Part shown: piece after piece, positions 19,619 to 30,443 of the stretch | Layout: each line of letters opens with the position of its first letter | How positions within the stretch are numbered: the first letter of the stretch is position 1 | Assembly (NCBI GenBank): GCA_903772945.1 | Contig: CAICTM010000861.1 | Span: 1-45,090, forward strand | Reading direction: 5' to 3' | DNA from: Seminavis robusta | Lineage: Eukaryota; Bacillariophyta; Bacillariophyceae; Naviculales; Naviculaceae | Length of the DNA stretch: 45,090 nucleotides | Translations under genes and position numbers: made by a program | Notes under the pieces: generated by a model | Databases searched by the model: none | Seen by the model: the letters and a program-made list of their open reading frames with translations, nothing else | Told to the model about the DNA's origin: nothing

Positions 19619-20992
19619 GGGACATCAAGATAGCAGGTCAGTAGATGATGATGCCAACAATCAAACCAGATCAGAACGAGATCGCACCAACGTCCAATCA
19701 GGAAGCTTGTTCTTCCCTCTGTCTGCTGGATACCCTAGTCCATGCTTTGCTACTGGCCTTCACAGCGATCCTCGATCTCTTCGTCACCAAAAACTCCCAA
19801 CTTCATCCCGGATGAACGAGAGGAACTCTGAAACGTCCTTCTCCCATGAGGGTTTTGAATACTAAAGCCGCCTTTGACAGAAGAGATGCACAAGGAGAAA
19901 GGCAGGAGGAACGAGCATTTTTTTTTGCGGAAGCACATTTTGATGTGATGCATCCCTGTACCGGTAGGGTACCGTACAGTACGACCGCTGCAGGCGCTGG
20001 TTGGAGCTTGGTTGACCAATGAGAGGGGGGCAACTTCTCGTTTCGTTGCACTTTGACACCAAAGTTCCTTAGAGGAGATACTCCTCTAGCTGTTGCATTC
20101 ATGAGGAGCTAATAATTTCACTTAACAGTTCAAGATTTCGTGAACGGTGCTGCCTTCTCGATATCGTAATTGAGAGCGACAATGTACGGTATAGCGATCC
20201 GGCGATCCCATTTATTATTAAGCGTCATTGGTCATTGGTCACCCCTACGCGCTAAATAATGCTGATGTCAGAGAGCCTGGACAGTGTCTGGCTTAGTCTG
20301 ATTGAATTGGATCTCCTCGTCATTGGAACAGCTTCAGTTTTCTGTTTGGAAAGGCTGCAACTTCCGTTAGGCATAAATAGAAATCGCATGCGTCAGAAGA
20401 GACGAGATATAAAGGATTGACTAAGTTGACCGGTATGGGTTCATGCAATGGTGAATTTTCGAATTTTGATTGGGCAATGCCACTGAAGTTTTGAAGTTTT
20501 GCCCCACGTCAGTGTATTCTGGATCATGCTCCTTAAAGACAAAATAGTTAACTGCCAGAGAACAGAAACAAGCTGATCCTTGTCAGCCTTGGGGGCAAAG
20601 ACACGGCGGAACTATAATTGAACCGCGTCACACAATGTCATTGTAATTTGTCCGCAAAGAAACTCTTGGCAGTTCAGGCTGAGTCCAAAAAAATGATTGG
20701 CCACTGATGGAGGTCAGTGCATCCTTTGGCTCTGGCAACCTTTCTACTTCAGTAGCCACATGTAGGCAGGTACCGGCACGGAAGCTAGCTAGCTAGCTAG
20801 GTAGCGCCACAATTCAATAATTCCCAACAACTGAGCTTTCGCTTGGCGAGGAACTGGCTAACGAGTGGCGAAAGCTCCCAACTGCAAGAGTTGCACTTCT
20901 TGAAAAAATTAGTATTGGAGGAACTGAAAGACACAAAGCTACCCAACGGCAAGTTATCTTATCCCGACAAGAAAGAACAAAAGATCAAGACG
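19619..20992. other. Gene-free region right of the Harbinger element
   Basis: No recognisable gene. Contains the compact palindromic cluster CTGTACCGGTAGGGTACCGTA (19958-19978 region) and a run of AGCTAGCTAGCTAGCTAGG (20784-20802). Sequence 20803-20992 is open in the frame of the next gene and could be part of it. Confidence 0.45.
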
Positions 20993-21598
20993 ATGATGAG
21001 TTCAGAAGCAACACCTCCCCAGTCTACTCCCACGGCAACCCTTCCTCCCCTGATCCCAGATGTGGGCACTGTTCACGCCGATGCCAGGACGACGATGTCC
21101 ACTACGGACATTCCTCTTGCTGGCGTGGAGCTACCCTTCTTGGTGGATCTCCCTGATGAACTCCCCGTTCGACAGAATGGTCTTCCCACGCTTGGCTCTC
21201 GGCTTCAGCCTCGCACTAACATCTCCACTGCCAGGCGACGCCCCCGCGATGCGGCTCAAGAGCTACTGGATTCGCTAGAGGAGGATACCCTGTCGGCAAA
21301 CCCCCTGATCCTCCCTCTTCTCCTCCCTCCTCCCATGTCTCCTTCCAGCAGCAGGCCAGAGGAAACTCCCCGGTTCCGTCTTCAAAAAAGACGTCAAGAT
21401 CAGGAGGACCGCTCCGGCTTGACTCCTCCCGTCATGGCGGTCACCGACGTCCTTGGCAGCATCCTCTTTGCCGAGGCTGCGGAGGCTACCAGACGATCTC
21501 TTCATCAGAGAGCTCCTATTGCAAGTACCACCACTGACCACCAGCAACCGCCTACATTTATCATCCCTCCTTCCATCTACCTCCCCAACGTCCTTTGA
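20993..21598 (+). CDS. Low-complexity hypothetical protein
   Basis: A 201-residue open frame from adjacent ATGs at 20993/20996. It is rich in Pro, Ser, Thr, Leu and Arg, with LPPLIPDVGT, PFLVDLPDELPV, RRRPRDAAQELLDSLEEDTL and LILPLLLPPPMSP. The same frame is open back to about 20804 with a helical stretch (LQELHFLKKLVLEELKD) but without an ATG. The gene may therefore have an upstream exon, or this is a decayed remnant. No domain, signal peptide or reliable homology is visible. It may not be a real gene. Confidence 0.4.
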   Translation: MMSSEATPPQSTPTATLPPLIPDVGTVHADARTTMSTTDIPLAGVELPFLVDLPDELPVRQNGLPTLGSRLQPRTNISTARRRPRDAAQELLDSLEEDTLSANPLILPLLLPPPMSPSSSRPEETPRFRLQKRRQDQEDRSGLTPPVMAVTDVLGSILFAEAAEATRRSLHQRAPIASTTTDHQQPPTFIIPPSIYLPNVL

Positions 21599-23704
21599 AC
21601 ACATCAGCCATACTATGTACGTAAGTAGCTGGCTTTTTACTACAGGGGAAGTAACACTTCAGCTAAGCTAAGCTATGCTAGCTAACAAGCAAGTGCGCTC
21701 GGGAAGAAAGAAGCGCAAAGAAGCCACTGGCAATCTCTTAACCAAATGCCCCTTCACATATGTCATATTCATTCACTTCATCATACCTTACCTACCTAAC
21801 ATTACCCAATACCATTAGCCTCCAATAATAACAAGATAACAAGTAGTAAACAACACTCCATCCTGACTAGTACTGTAGCATTTAGCTATCTGTCTTTCCA
21901 ATGGAAAAATTCCTCAAAAGACAAGTCCATCCATCACAAGGAGGAAGAACCGAAGTCAACCAGGATTTCACTGTTTCACGGCGCTAGCGTTTTTCCCACA
22001 TCTTCGCACAACTATTTTTTCAATTAGCTAGCCACAGCCAATACAGAGGGATGCGAACGATCTTCTCTGTCGCTCAGCCACTCCTGTCCTGTGCCTTCCT
22101 TTCCAATTCAACATCATCTTGCTAGCTAATTAGCTAGCTGCTTTTAGCCAGGACACAGGGCAGAGGGTAGCTTTCGCCTGTAATAGCTAGCTAGCAGTAA
22201 AATGTGGCCCTCCCAAGACAGAACGCCATGGTCATGTGGACTTCTTGCCGTCAGTCCACAAAACCAGAAGCTGATCTCGAGAGCCACGGTACCGGTACGT
22301 CGAGATAAGCTAAATGACAAGGCTAAAATTAAACAATGACATCACCTCCTCACTTCCCCACAGATTTTGCTCAGAATGCCATGCTTCTGGTTTTGCTATG
22401 ACGACCCCGAAGGGACAAAATGATAAAAGGGTTTCAGATTGGTATGCCATAGGGAAGTAATCTGTTGCATCGTTCCTTGGCTCCCCACTCGGTCAGTCTA
22501 TTAGGAGAGCTATTGGGAGATATATATTATAATAAGAGTCCCGCAACGGCCCAATTTGATACGAGAATCGAGGGGGGAAGAAGAAGCTAGCTGTCTATCC
22601 TTGGAGCAGAGAGGTGCAGCCATGATGAGCAGCCATGATCAACATGAACCGTGGCCCGTGGCGGTTCGTTCAAGATGACGAACATCGCAGCGTTGCAGCC
22701 AACGTTGTAAAGGGTCAATACAACTCTCCTAAGCTCTCTCTTCTCGGTTTTACTAGCGGTTTTACTTTTGCACACTCATTCTCATTATTAGTTTGCCAGC
22801 CACACTCCTCAATCCTACGTCTGACATCAGCCACATACTCAGTACAACTAACTTTGTCTTACTTGGATTGGTATTGCTATTGGTACCTGCCTTGGCAGAT
22901 CCAGGTGGATTGGTGGCGAGCTCTTGCTTCGTTAGCTTCCTTGCAGGAGTCCCGCAACTGCCAACGCGTCGCTCCGAGCTAGACCTATCGTAGCATACGG
23001 AGATTTCACCTCCACAAATAAATGATATCTTTCCCTGCCCTCATCCTCTGTCTGGAGCCCTTCCCTGCCCCTAAAGTTCCCTCTAACCCATGGAACGACC
23101 TCTTTTACACCACAAATGATATCTTTGTCGGGAACATGAGAGGTACTCTCCAATAGCTAATTCGGAATCCGAGCCCTCCGAAGGCGTTGTCTGTCTACAA
23201 AACTCGAGCTAGCTGGCTGCAGCCAGCAGCAAGCATCCGAAAGATAGACACTACTAGCTGGCTGGCTGGCTGGATGGCTGATACCATCTTTCCAATTCGG
23301 AGTGCGTGGTTGCAATTCCTGGCTGTGGCTGTCTCTGCTATCTGCAGTCTTCAGCAACGGAGATAGCTGGATAGTGGACGCGTGGCTCGAGCAGATCTAC
23401 AGTATCACTAGCACAAGTGCCTACTCGAGCAGCCAGCTACCGGTAGCAACCATACTTTGTGCTTTGAATCCAGGGGTTGCTTCGTCTTCAAAATTAATGT
23501 TTAGAAGGGGCAGGTGGTCTCCAGCCAGACCAACTACTAGTAGTACGTTCCGCCATTCGATCGAGAATCATCGACCTAATCTACTACCGTAGCGTCTTTC
23601 CATCCAGAGCGATGCGAAGCGTTTCTTCTTTGCCTGCTCCCTCGCTTCCACAAGAACCGCCATGACTAGACTAGCTAGAGTAGACTATTGCGAACTCGAT
23701 CACT
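21599..23704. other. 2.1-kb gene-free region
   Basis: Rich in CTAGCTAG-like palindromes (for example 22120-22140, 22186-22196) and TACCGGTA (22288, 23439). There is a GGCT simple run at 23258-23280. Open frames here are short and unconvincing. Confidence 0.5.
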
Positions 23705-24853
23705 TCACTCCCAGTAGAACCCCACTTCGGAGATGCCACTGCTGTAAATGCCATTAAAGAGTAGTTCCGGTACGAGCAAAAAGATGACATTGGAAAGAAT
23801 CCCCATGACGACCAATGCCCGTACCGACGTGGTGATTTGCAATTGTTGCAATCGCAAGAGCAAATTGCCGGACGTATCGCCAATGGTAGCCACCAAGATG
23901 GAAATGCCCAAAAAGGCGGCTTGGTTGGGATGCAATTCTTGGACGCGATTCCACCAATCCGTGCCTCGTATGGCCAGTGTCCATGCAAAAGGCAGAAACA
24001 GACAGGCCAAACTGTTAATGACGACATTGCCCGTCAAATAGAGTTGTGCCTGAGTTTGATAGGCTGGTGTGGAGGGTTGGAGTGGTCCCTCGTAGGTCGA
24101 GTGGGGGGCATTGACTTTTGCTAGTAAATACTTGCCATAGATGGCATAGGCAAATCCGTAAATGGTAATGGCCGAGAGCGCTATACACGCCAGAACTTCA
24201 AAGGGTCCTTGTTCCAGTGCCGATGGGTACAGCGGTGTAATTCTCCATTGCAACCAAGCAAAGGGTAGGAGGTAGATGGCACTGAATTCGTAGACGGATT
24301 TGGGTTCGGCCATGCGTGGTGCTTTCCAATCGCGGGGTTCATCGAAACACATTTTGAAATGGGCCAGCGACGTCAAGAGGGTAGAAATGGCGCAAATAGC
24401 GAATAGTGAAGGTGCCATTTGGCCCGTTGTGGCGGTGATAAAAGCGAGAGAGACGAGTGGAATGTGAATGGCAATTCCAATGACATCTTCTGGGGTCCAC
24501 AACCGGTCAATATGGGTCCCATCAAAGGCTTCCAAGGAGACAATCTGATCCCAACCAATTTGGAGTTCCTGAAATTCACTCAGCTTTTCTTGTTCCTGCT
24601 GTTCCTCTGTGATGGTGGTGGCAATGGCGGTCCTTTCTGGAAGGGTACTAGCCTCATCAGAGTTCGTGTTGGCCAGGAGGAACACTGATCTTCTTCTGTC
24701 ACTGCTACTTGTTATCAATGGTGTGACAGCTGTGTGGATCGAAGAGGTGGATGGAGTGATGATGGGAGTGAATCCATCCACCACCAATAATAATGGCAGC
24801 AGCCCGATACTGATGAACCATTGCAGTGCACAAAAACGAATGGACAATTTCAT
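23705..24853 (-). CDS. Predicted plastid-targeted multi-spanning membrane protein, unknown function
   Basis: The 382-residue protein starts at the ATG at 24853. A signal-peptide helix (FISIGLLPLLLVV) ends at VDG|FTPII, a Phe-type plastid cleavage site, and a Ser/Thr/Arg-rich presequence runs to about residue 62. The mature protein has six or seven hydrophobic helices, including VIGIAIHIPLVSLAFITA, LFAICAISTLLTSLAHF, VLACIALSAITIYGFAYAIY, VINSLACLFLPFAWTLA, AAFLGISILVATIGDTSGNL and ALVVMGILSNVIFLLVPELL. The conserved-looking loop KMCFDEPRDWKAPRMAEPKS sits between helices 2 and 3. It probably resides in a plastid envelope or thylakoid membrane. The fold is unrecognised, so transport or assembly roles are open. 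It is divergent from dapA. Confidence 0.75.
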   Translation of the reverse strand: MKLSIRFCALQWFISIGLLPLLLVVDGFTPIITPSTSSIHTAVTPLITSSSDRRRSVFLLANTNSDEASTLPERTAIATTITEEQQEQEKLSEFQELQIGWDQIVSLEAFDGTHIDRLWTPEDVIGIAIHIPLVSLAFITATTGQMAPSLFAICAISTLLTSLAHFKMCFDEPRDWKAPRMAEPKSVYEFSAIYLLPFAWLQWRITPLYPSALEQGPFEVLACIALSAITIYGFAYAIYGKYLLAKVNAPHSTYEGPLQPSTPAYQTQAQLYLTGNVVINSLACLFLPFAWTLAIRGTDWWNRVQELHPNQAAFLGISILVATIGDTSGNLLLRLQQLQITTSVRALVVMGILSNVIFLLVPELLFNGIYSSGISEVGFYWE

Positions 24854-25559
24854 TTTTGTGTGTGAATGGCGACTTCAGAATGCTTCTTGCTCCTCAGAGT
24901 AGCTACCTGGTACCTTTGCCAGTGGGTCCTCTTTGAACTTGCCAGTGGTTCCTCTTTGCAGGTTGTTACCGAGAGCAGCTGCCGAAGCATCACCCTCCTC
25001 ATTGTCGTCGAACATCATCAACATGTTGTCAAAAAGCCAAAGCCAACACAAACACGTACCCCCCCATTGGAGTCACGTACAAACTTGGATTGAGTTGTGA
25101 ATGCTTCTTTTATTATCATTCACGCAACATAAATTGGCTCATTACCTTATAATTTGAATGGTTTGGAGCCAATGAGAAACGAGAACACTGCAAGCTTCCG
25201 GCAGCTCTGAACTTGCAGCCGCAAGGCCGACGTTGCATGTTTCCACCACTCATCCGTGCATCCACTATAAGAAAACAACGACCAAACCAAGAAGCGATCT
25301 TTTGTACAAGCTGTTTGGATTGTTGTTGTTTGTTCTCTGCGAAGCGTCATCCATTTCGACACCGCATGCACAACCATTTGTTCCTTCCGCCAGAATTTGC
25401 ACTGCTCGCTATCTGCATGGTGCTATCTGCCTGCTACTAGTCTACTAGCCAGCCAAAGAAGAATCCAAGTTAGCACAACAACCCTTTTCTCACTTTCTTT
25501 GGTATCCTTTGAAATTACTGAAATTGTTAGATCAAGCAACAGTGGAGAAACAGAAAAGG
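24854..25559. promoter_or_regulatory. Divergent intergenic region between plastid membrane gene and dapA
   Basis: Seven hundred bases between the two starts must contain both promoters. A direct repeat of CTTTGCCAGTGG and CTTGCCAGTGGTTCCTCTTTG lies at 24914-24956. A frame at 25233-25448 has a hydrophobic stretch (KLFGLLLFVLCEA) but no ATG, and I could not link it to dapA by splice sites. Confidence 0.35.
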
Positions 25560-27360
25560 ATGATGAGATTACAGAATATTTTCTTCCAGATCAGCATGTG
25601 GGCGGTAGTTGCCAATGGTGAGCAATAAGGTATCTACCATTATCTTACCCTGCCTAAACTGAAGTCGAGAAGAAATCCACAAGTGGTTGGAGTATACCCC
25701 TGTAACCTTTTCTCACTTTTCTTTTCTTGTTATCTATGTTAATACTTTAGGTCTCCAACCTGTACACAACAATCTTCAGGCTAATGGGCATGCCAATGGA
25801 CAAACCAATGGACATGCTACCCCTGCCAATGGAGTGGCTGCAAGTAATGCTAATGAATTGGTAAGAAATAGACTACTGAACAAAAACAATTGAGAGATGA
25901 GAACAGAATTGTGGAAGTGTTGGAAGAGTGTGTGTGTGTGGGACAGTTTGTTGCTGAAGAAGAGTGTGTTGGAGCTTGTTGCTAAGGAATAATGAAGAGA
26001 GAGAAACTGGGTGAAAAATGAGCAAGAAGAAGGACTGGACTTTCAACAATCTGATCATCCCCAAGACACTAGCCATGCTTTCTGATCAGTTGGCTGAGCT
26101 TGGAGGATGGCTGATGGCTGAGCTTGATTTCCTTGGGATACAAAGCAATGGAAAATAGCCTTTCATTGATTCTCGTGGCTTGGTTTATTATCGATGGTGG
26201 CAGAGCCAAGGTAGAGCAAGCGGTTCTTCCGAAGTGAAAAGGCGCCCCTCAACCAACACACAACAGCAAAATATTCCTTTGGTCTCTTTGGACGGATTGG
26301 CTCGTCTGATTTCGTTATGTTGGATTCATTCATTCATTCATTCCATTTTAATTCAATACTGTTGTTGTTCCGTTTTTCTCACAAATCCGTCTATCTTTCT
26401 TTTTTATCAATTTTTAATACACTACAGTTCCCCATGAGAAGAGGATCCGCCGTCGCCTTGGTCACACCCATGAAACCCGTCACGGGAGAAATTGATTTGC
26501 CCGCATTGGAACAACTCTTGGAATGGCATATCGAATCGGGAACGGATAATCTCTGTATTCTGGGCACCACCGGTGAAGCCAATACATTGACCATGAAGGA
26601 ACGAGAAGCCATCCTCAAAACTGCCGTCAAGGTTTGCAAGGGACGCATCCCCATTTTGGCAGGATGTGGGACCATTGACCCCGCGCATGTCAAGGAAATG
26701 ACAATGCAAGCCATGGATTTGGGAGTCGATGCCAGTCTCGTCGTGACACCCTACTATGTCAAACCACCGCAACGAGGTCTCATTCAACACTTTACCAATG
26801 CCGCCGATTTGGGACTACCTGTGGTCGTTTACAATGTCCCCGGTCGAACTGGAGTCGATTTGTTGGATGAATCCATGGCACTCTTGGCACAACACGACAC
26901 CATTGTCGGACTCAAAGATGCCACGGGTGATTTGTCCCGATTGACCAATTTGAAACAAGAACTCGACAAATCGAATGCCGAAAACAATAATGACATTTTG
27001 ATTTATTCCGGGGACGACGGCACCAGCAAGGATTTTGCCGTCTTGGGAGGCGATGGCAGTATCAGTGTCACGGCCAACGTGGCACCGACGGCCATTCACA
27101 AAATGTTGCAAGCGGCATTTGCCGGAGACGACGAATTGGCCACGGAAATTAACGAACCCATCAAAGCGTTGCACAACGATTTGTTTGTCGAAGCCAATCC
27201 CATTCCCGCCAAATGGGCCGTTTACCGACAAGGACGTATTCCCTCGCCCATTTGCCGACCACCTCTGGCGGAATTGGATGAAAAATGGCATAAGCCTCTG
27301 GAACGATTGCTCCAAGAAGCGGGGGTATTGGAAACGACGAAAGATGTTCATGCTCCTTAA
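25560..27360 (+). CDS. dapA: 4-hydroxy-tetrahydrodipicolinate synthase (DHDPS), three-exon model
   Basis: DHDPS condenses pyruvate with aspartate semialdehyde, the first committed step of lysine synthesis by the diaminopimelate route. Exon 3 (26428-27360) encodes the TIM-barrel core. It shows GTTGEANTL (pyruvate-binding Thr-Thr pair, about residues 103-104), YNVPGRTG (catalytic Tyr, ~191) and VGLKDATGD (Schiff-base Lys, ~219). Its 5' edge has a pyrimidine-rich acceptor ending ACTACAG. Exon 2 (25751-25860) is flanked by TTTAG and GTAAGA and encodes a His/Asn/Gly linker. Exon 1 (25560-25617) has donor GTGAGC. All phases agree and give 366 residues. The N-terminus (MMRLQNIFFQISMWAVVANG) may be a signal/plastid presequence. 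A start at 26317 or 26434 without introns is the alternative. The core call is secure; the 5' exons are inferred. Confidence 0.85.
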
Positions 27361-28588
27361 TTAATAAAAAAGAGGTCGACTCAAGAGTCGAATGGGGAGA
27401 GAGTTTTTCAAAAACGATGCTCTCCTACAATATATCAACAATCTGCGCCCCTCGGAGCAGTTACCGCCAGCCAAAAACAGTCAATCGGCGGTACCTGGTA
27501 CCGTTCTCAAATACCACCCACTGGTCCACTCCCCTTTTATTTACATCATACACACGTTAACCACAATCAGACACTCATTTTCATGCCCAATATCACAGGC
27601 TTCACTTTTAAAATTGGCGACCCGCTTATCGCTTGCTTCTACGCCAAATTGGAGTGCAACACAATCCGCAACGACCATTGCCTTCGCACGTTTGATGCAT
27701 TATTAAGCTGGTTGCTGATACCATGCCGTCGCACTTCTGACCGCCAATCCTAGTCGGTCGGAGGGTGAATTTGATTTATTTGTGAACTCATACAGTTAAT
27801 TCGTACATCCCCGTTGGTGCCGCTGACGGAAGTTGTTGGTCGAGCAATTCTCATTGCTGAAGCCACTTTGGTTTGCATGCGCCATGCCACAAAACATGTT
27901 TTCTTCCTCAGGCACAGGCTCATGGGCGAACTACTATTCAACCCGAAGAGCCTTGCTCCCACGACGTTTTTGGTGGTGGTAGCCTACTATGTGGGGGCAA
28001 ATACACCCTTCATGTGCCCCCATCTCATCGTACCTTTGCCCTCCCTTCAGTTGGCATCATTGGTTCCCTGGCTAGCACTCTATTTGATGCCATTGATTTC
28101 CCCTCCTCTGCCTGCAGTGATGTCTTGCTTGTAGTATGCAAAGGGAAGGCCAATGCCTTGGTGCACCTTTTGTTTGGCACAGACAATTGTCCAAAGGATA
28201 AATAAACTGAAGAAACTGGCTACCATGTAGCTTGCTGGCTTGCTTGCGGTCTCGGTGGTTCGTGGCACTTCATGAGGATGTGCCGGGGTCTCGGAAGCGC
28301 TCGATCGAGCGCTCGAGCTTACAAAGTGTACTCGCATTTCTGCATGATGTGTACCGATACCGTGCATACCCTGGTACCTGGTAACCTGGTAATGTGCTCG
28401 AGGTTTTGAAGGTAAGCAAGGGCATACCAACGAGTGCCAGATGAAAATTGGAACGCATGGCTGGTTCGTGTTTTCAAGAGAACCAACCAACAAGATTGAG
28501 TGCTTCGAGTGCCTTTTCGTTGCCTCACAATGCAAAGACAAGTTGGCTGCTCGGTATTGTATCGGTAAAAGAAGTGTCAAGTATCAAA
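27361..28588. other. Intergenic region with a tract of ambiguous coding-like sequence
   Basis: After the dapA stop lie an A-rich tract and GGTACCTGGTACCG (27490-27503). A 27873-28205 plus-strand frame (GIIGSLASTLFDAIDF, SDVLLVVCKGKANALV) looks vaguely protein-like but has no recognised domain. CCTGGTACCTGGTAACCTGG repeats lie at 28369-28390. No gene is called. Confidence 0.35.
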
Positions 28589-29656
28589 ATGGGAAACGAC
28601 GGCAACGAGGGCGACGGAAGCCCACAAATGCAGGCCTCCTTGAAGAGGAAAGGGGAACCTGACTTGATTATTGTAGTTGGCGGTGTGGAGTTCAAGGAAT
28701 ACGGTCAAATCATCTCTTCCTGGAGTGACTACTTTGATATTGCCCTAAATAGTGGAATGAAAGAAACAGAGACAAAGAGATTTGAGTTCCCGGATAGATG
28801 CCCCAAAGAATGGGGGTGGATAGTCAGCTTGATGGCTCCCATGTCCAAGGAGAAGGTGACTGAGAAAACAGTGATGATTGCTTTGTCTTGGTTTGATGAA
28901 CTTTGTTGCACCGTTGGGATGGAGGAGTGTGACAGAGTGCTGCACAATGATGTCATCGAGCCTTTGGCCCAAGCGCACACAGAACAAGCGGCAGATTCCA
29001 TAATGACACATCTCAGCACAAGCTTGCAATACAGACTCCCTCATTCGCAACACCAATGCTTGGATCTTCTCGTTGAGATTTTGAAACAGAATCCATACGT
29101 TCTGAGCAAAGATTCTCTCCAGAAACTTGTCCTTTTTGTGAAGGACCACGGGGCATGTTGCCAGAGGCTCTTGGATGCACTGCGAAGATTCCTGCCCGAG
29201 TCGATGTCGGAAGAGCATCTGGAGATGCTTGTCCAGAATGACATTCTACATCACTACTTAGCATGCGAGATTGATCGGTGTTTCCAACAAGCTCGAGCTG
29301 AGCAACAAAAGAATCGAGCTGATGAGTTGCTTACGATGCAGAGGAGACTCGTGGAGACCGTCAAGCGTGAGGTAAAAAAAGAAGGTGTCCGATTTCGTAT
29401 CAAACGAGACAGTTTCGTTGGTAAATTGTTTCCCCCGTCATGGGAGCAACTTACTAAAAACAAAATCAAAGTCCATTTATACTCTCAAATGATGTTCTTC
29501 ATGCAGACCCATATCTCCATTCCCCTTGTGAAAGCTACCCATTTTTGTCTCCGTGGATCCCGCAAAGCCAAACCCTTTGCCCCCCGTAATGGTCCTCAGT
29601 TTCTTGCCCCTGATCCCACAGAACCCAGTCCTGAATTTCGACTGTTCTTTGCTTAA
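28589..29656 (+). CDS. BTB/POZ-type protein with retroposon-derived C-terminus
   Basis: ATG 28589 (context AAAATGG) gives 355 residues and a leader like that of the paralogues; an in-frame ATG at 28457 adds 44 residues. The BTB core lies at residues ~22-105 (LIIVVGGVEFKEYG, WSDYFDIAL, CPKEWGWIVSLMAP). It is followed by the helical half (ALSWFDELCCTVGMEECDRVL, PHSQHQCLDLLVEIL, SKDSLQKLVLFVKD, NDILHHYL) and a Glu/Arg/Lys coil absent from the other copies. The family end FVGKLFPPSWEQ is reached near 29450. The reading frame then runs into an inserted retroposon fragment that supplies about 66 codons, including THISIPLVKATHFCLRGSR, and a new stop. The insertion-free frame would have stopped nine codons after the Trp, at 29848-29850. 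The BTB role is inferred from the family; whether the tail is tolerated is unknown. Confidence 0.75.
   Translation: MGNDGNEGDGSPQMQASLKRKGEPDLIIVVGGVEFKEYGQIISSWSDYFDIALNSGMKETETKRFEFPDRCPKEWGWIVSLMAPMSKEKVTEKTVMIALSWFDELCCTVGMEECDRVLHNDVIEPLAQAHTEQAADSIMTHLSTSLQYRLPHSQHQCLDLLVEILKQNPYVLSKDSLQKLVLFVKDHGACCQRLLDALRRFLPESMSEEHLEMLVQNDILHHYLACEIDRCFQQARAEQQKNRADELLTMQRRLVETVKREVKKEGVRFRIKRDSFVGKLFPPSWEQLTKNKIKVHLYSQMMFFMQTHISIPLVKATHFCLRGSRKAKPFAPRNGPQFLAPDPTEPSPEFRLFFA
29441..29457 (+). repeat. Left target-site duplication of the retroposon fragment
   Basis: TGGGAGCAACTTACTAA, matching 29821-29837 at 16 of 17 positions. It lies inside the last codons of the BTB gene. Confidence 0.75.
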
Positions 29657-29820
29657 GCCTGGCCCCGGCTGGCTTCCGTAGATAATTTCCCTACTCTAAA
29701 CCCCCGTTAACGGATTCAAACAAGCTGTGCTTGAGGACGACCCACGAGCCGAGGCCCGGGTATTTCCCACAGTCAAGTCCGATAACCGGCCACACGCGCC
29801 CCGGAGGGTGTGCAACTGTT
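29458..29820 (+). mobile_element. 5'-truncated retroposon fragment (RT C-terminal tail plus 3' UTR)
   Basis: A 363-bp insert lies between 17-bp direct repeats. Its open part encodes ISIPLVKATHFCLRGSR, closely similar to LSLAIFRARHLCMRGSR in the RT-tail fragment at 40131-40496. It therefore appears to be the C-terminal end of a retrotransposon polyprotein. The rest (29657-29820) is GC-rich non-coding sequence, plausibly the element's 3' UTR. The long target duplication and loss of the 5' part fit target-primed reverse transcription by a non-LTR element. No poly-A or simple tail is seen at the 3' end. The family assignment rests on my recollection of diatom RT C-termini. Confidence 0.65.
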
Positions 29821-29837
29821 TGGGAGCAAGTTACTAA
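29821..29837 (+). repeat. Right target-site duplication of the retroposon fragment
   Basis: TGGGAGCAAGTTACTAA, one mismatch to 29441-29457. Downstream sequence restores the BTB frame for a few codons up to TAA at 29848. Confidence 0.75.
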
Positions 29838-29850
29838 TAGTTTTAATTAA

Positions 29851-30443
29851 CTTTCTGGCTTCTAGCTAGCTAGAAGGTTACTATTATGCTACATATATAC
29901 ATGTATGTGTTGACATTAGGCTCAGGACTTCCATCGTAGGGGGGAGAAGACGAAAGCTGATGGTGCAATCCCTGGAAAGCTCTACAGCTGCTTTTCTTTG
30001 TCTATTAATAATTGCTATCTGCTGTTGAGGAAACCAGAGTTACGAAGACGAAAAATATGAGCGCTTTTCCCTGCTCTCTTTTGGTGCAGTGCTTGTAATA
30101 ACAAGATTTTGCAATTACTTCCACACCAAACATCAGACAGATTTAGTTGAGTGGACCTGGAGGCTCCACAGTGGACGACACGATGCTTTGAGTGGCGTGC
30201 AACTTGATTCAATCAATGGAATAGACTCCACAGCACTAGAAGTATGCCATACATGTTTACTTATGGTTGGGAGTCAGCATCCACGGAGCTAGGCAAAGTT
30301 TTCCACGACGCGGAACGGAGAGACTGAAAGGCTGGAAAATCTAGGACGATATTTCAGCTTAACCAGTTTACTTTAGCAAGCAATTCGAAGGAAGATCGAG
30401 GATCAAAGATCAAGGAAGTGCAAGGAGACAAAGAGCACACACC
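29851..30443. other. Intergenic region upstream of the ankyrin-like/BTB gene
   Basis: Starts with TAGCTAGCTAGAAGG (29864-29878) and a CATATATACATGTATGTG tract near 29890. No gene seen. The last ~150 bases are likely promoter/leader for 30444. Confidence 0.45.

Noticed and set aside
25233..25448. Possible signal-peptide exon upstream of dapA
   Set aside because: Hydrophobic stretch lacks an ATG in frame and I found no splice donor that joins it in phase to the next exon.
27873..28205. Frame resembling a retroelement or protease fragment
   Set aside because: Some protein-like stretches but no motif I can name; left as unannotated spacer.
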